Assembly: GCA_002311455.1 (NCBI GenBank) | Contig: DCAJ01000024.1 | Location: forward strand, 6,090-13,183 | Direction: 5' to 3' | Source: Anaerolineales bacterium UBA1136 | Lineage (GTDB): Bacteria; Chloroflexota; Anaerolineae; Anaerolineales; UBA11657 | Length of the DNA stretch: 7,094 nucleotides | Shown here: positions 6,495 through 7,094 of the stretch, piece after piece | How positions within the stretch are numbered: the stretch's first letter is position 1 | Layout: each line of letters begins with the position of its first letter | Made by a program: the position numbers and the translations under genes | The notes under the pieces: generated by a model | What the model saw: the letters and a program-made list of their open reading frames with translations, nothing else | What the model was told of the DNA's origin: nothing | Database searches by the model: none

Positions 6495-7094
6495 TTAGTC
6501 CCTTACACTTAGCACAGCCATAAATGCATCCTGTGGTATCTCTACATTTCCCACCATTTTTAGCCTCTTCCTACCTTCTTTTTGGCGAGCTAATAGCTTT
6601 TTCTTCCTCGTTATATCACCGCCATAACATTTCGCAAGAACATCTTTGCGTAACGCCTTTATGTTTGCTCTTGAGATAATGCGACCACCTGCAGCCGCTT
6701 GTATAGCTACTGGATATAGCTGTCGAGGTATAAGACCCTTGAGCTTAGTAATAAGTCGCTGGCCAGTCATATACGCATCATCACGATGCACTATCATTGC
6801 CAATGCATCGACTGGTTGTTCATTGACGAGAATCGATAATTTCACGAGGTCACCAGCTTGATAGCAATCGAATTGATAATCGAGGGACCCATATCCACGG
6901 GTACTTGATTTTAATTTATCAAAAAAGTCCACAATCAGCTCAGATAGCGGCATCCTGAATACAAGCATGAGCCGACCCCCCCCAGAATGTTGCTCTTCAA
7001 TAAACACTCCTCTACGCTTTATTGCCAGTTCCATCACCACACCATAATACGAAGACGGAAAGTACAAGTTGACGATCATCCAAGGCTCTCGGAT
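6495..7094 (-). CDS. lepA: Elongation factor 4 (LepA), C-terminal part (partial)
   Basis: The frame is open to the window edge and begins IREPWMIVNLYFPSSYYG, so the start lies beyond base 7094; the Met at 7079 is internal. The 199 visible residues cover the EF-G domain V-like region: 'EPWM-VNLYFP--YYG-VMEL--KRRG', PLSELIVDFFDKLKS and TRGYGSLDYQF. They continue into the LepA-specific C-terminal domain (DLVKLSILVNEQPVDAL, IPRQLYPVAIQAAAGGRIIS, ALRKDVLAKCYGGDITRKKK, VEIPQDAF). EF4 is a ribosome-bound GTPase of about 600 residues that remodels stalled or mistranslocated ribosomes and aids initiation/assembly. The GTPase domain is outside the window. The sequence is intact, including across a run of eight G (6976-6983, minus strand) coding for the Gly-Gly-Gly of HSGGGRL. 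It is first in a likely lepA-oxidoreductase-glycosyltransferase transcription unit. Confidence 0.97.
   Translation of the reverse strand: MREPWMIVNLYFPSSYYGVVMELAIKRRGVFIEEQHSGGGRLMLVFRMPLSELIVDFFDKLKSSTRGYGSLDYQFDCYQAGDLVKLSILVNEQPVDALAMIVHRDDAYMTGQRLITKLKGLIPRQLYPVAIQAAAGGRIISRANIKALRKDVLAKCYGGDITRKKKLLARQKEGRKRLKMVGNVEIPQDAFMAVLSVRD
6499..6504 (-). promoter_or_regulatory. Shine-Dalgarno site of the FAD oxidoreductase gene
   Basis: AAGGGA on the minus strand lies 6 bases before ATG 6492 and within the last codons of lepA. It selects the first of two nearby Met codons and suggests translation directly following lepA on the same mRNA. Confidence 0.7.

Noticed and set aside
7077..7079. Start of a separate small protein at Met 7079
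   Set aside because: The frame continues upstream to the window edge with the LepA consensus EPWM-VNLYFP, so this Met is internal to lepA.

Overview
The window looks like ordinary chromosomal DNA of a moderately AT-rich bacterium. No phage, IS, CRISPR, tRNA or rRNA signal was seen. My best guess at lineage is Chloroflexota (for example Dehalococcoidia or SAR202-like). This is inferred from three things: a fused membrane/spermidine-synthase-like protein, a PMT-type glycosyltransferase with a 'DESFTVYDHP'-type tail, and a lone zf-RING_7 coiled-coil protein. It rests on remembered family resemblance, not on a search.

Left part, + strand (1-677): the last 25 codons of a YggS/PLPBP-type PLP protein, then yggT, then a broken yggU (DUF167) directly abutting yggT. 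The order matches the known yggS-yggT-yggU arrangement. The yggU copy can be read end to end only if one G is restored near 467 and one T near 622, so it is a very recent pseudogene or a site of sequence error.

Middle, divergent pair (692-3028): a minus-strand coiled-coil/zinc-ribbon protein (zf-RING_7, CdsZ/FlgZ-like) converges on yggU with a 14-base gap. It diverges from a plus-strand integral membrane protein fused to a spermidine-synthase-like domain. The 108-base divergent spacer holds an imperfect palindrome (1403-1427) whose two arms each carry TATAAT, one on each strand. The minus-strand copy is a full extended -10 (TGTTATAAT) placed so that the zinc-ribbon mRNA would have almost no leader.

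Right part, minus strand (3110-7094): lepA (3' two-fifths or less present), then a UGM-like FAD-dependent oxidoreductase 2 bases downstream, then a GT39/PMT-like membrane glycosyltransferase overlapping the oxidoreductase by GTGA. This is a tight, probably co-transcribed unit joining a translation factor to two envelope-sugar type proteins. The 81 bases between the two convergent stop codons (3029-3109) hold no gene and no convincing terminator hairpin. No gene-free stretch exceeds 300 bases.

Nothing here amounts to a clearly new biological system. The points most worth a second look are the broken yggU, the symmetric divergent promoter, and the non-canonical spermidine-synthase-like fusion.
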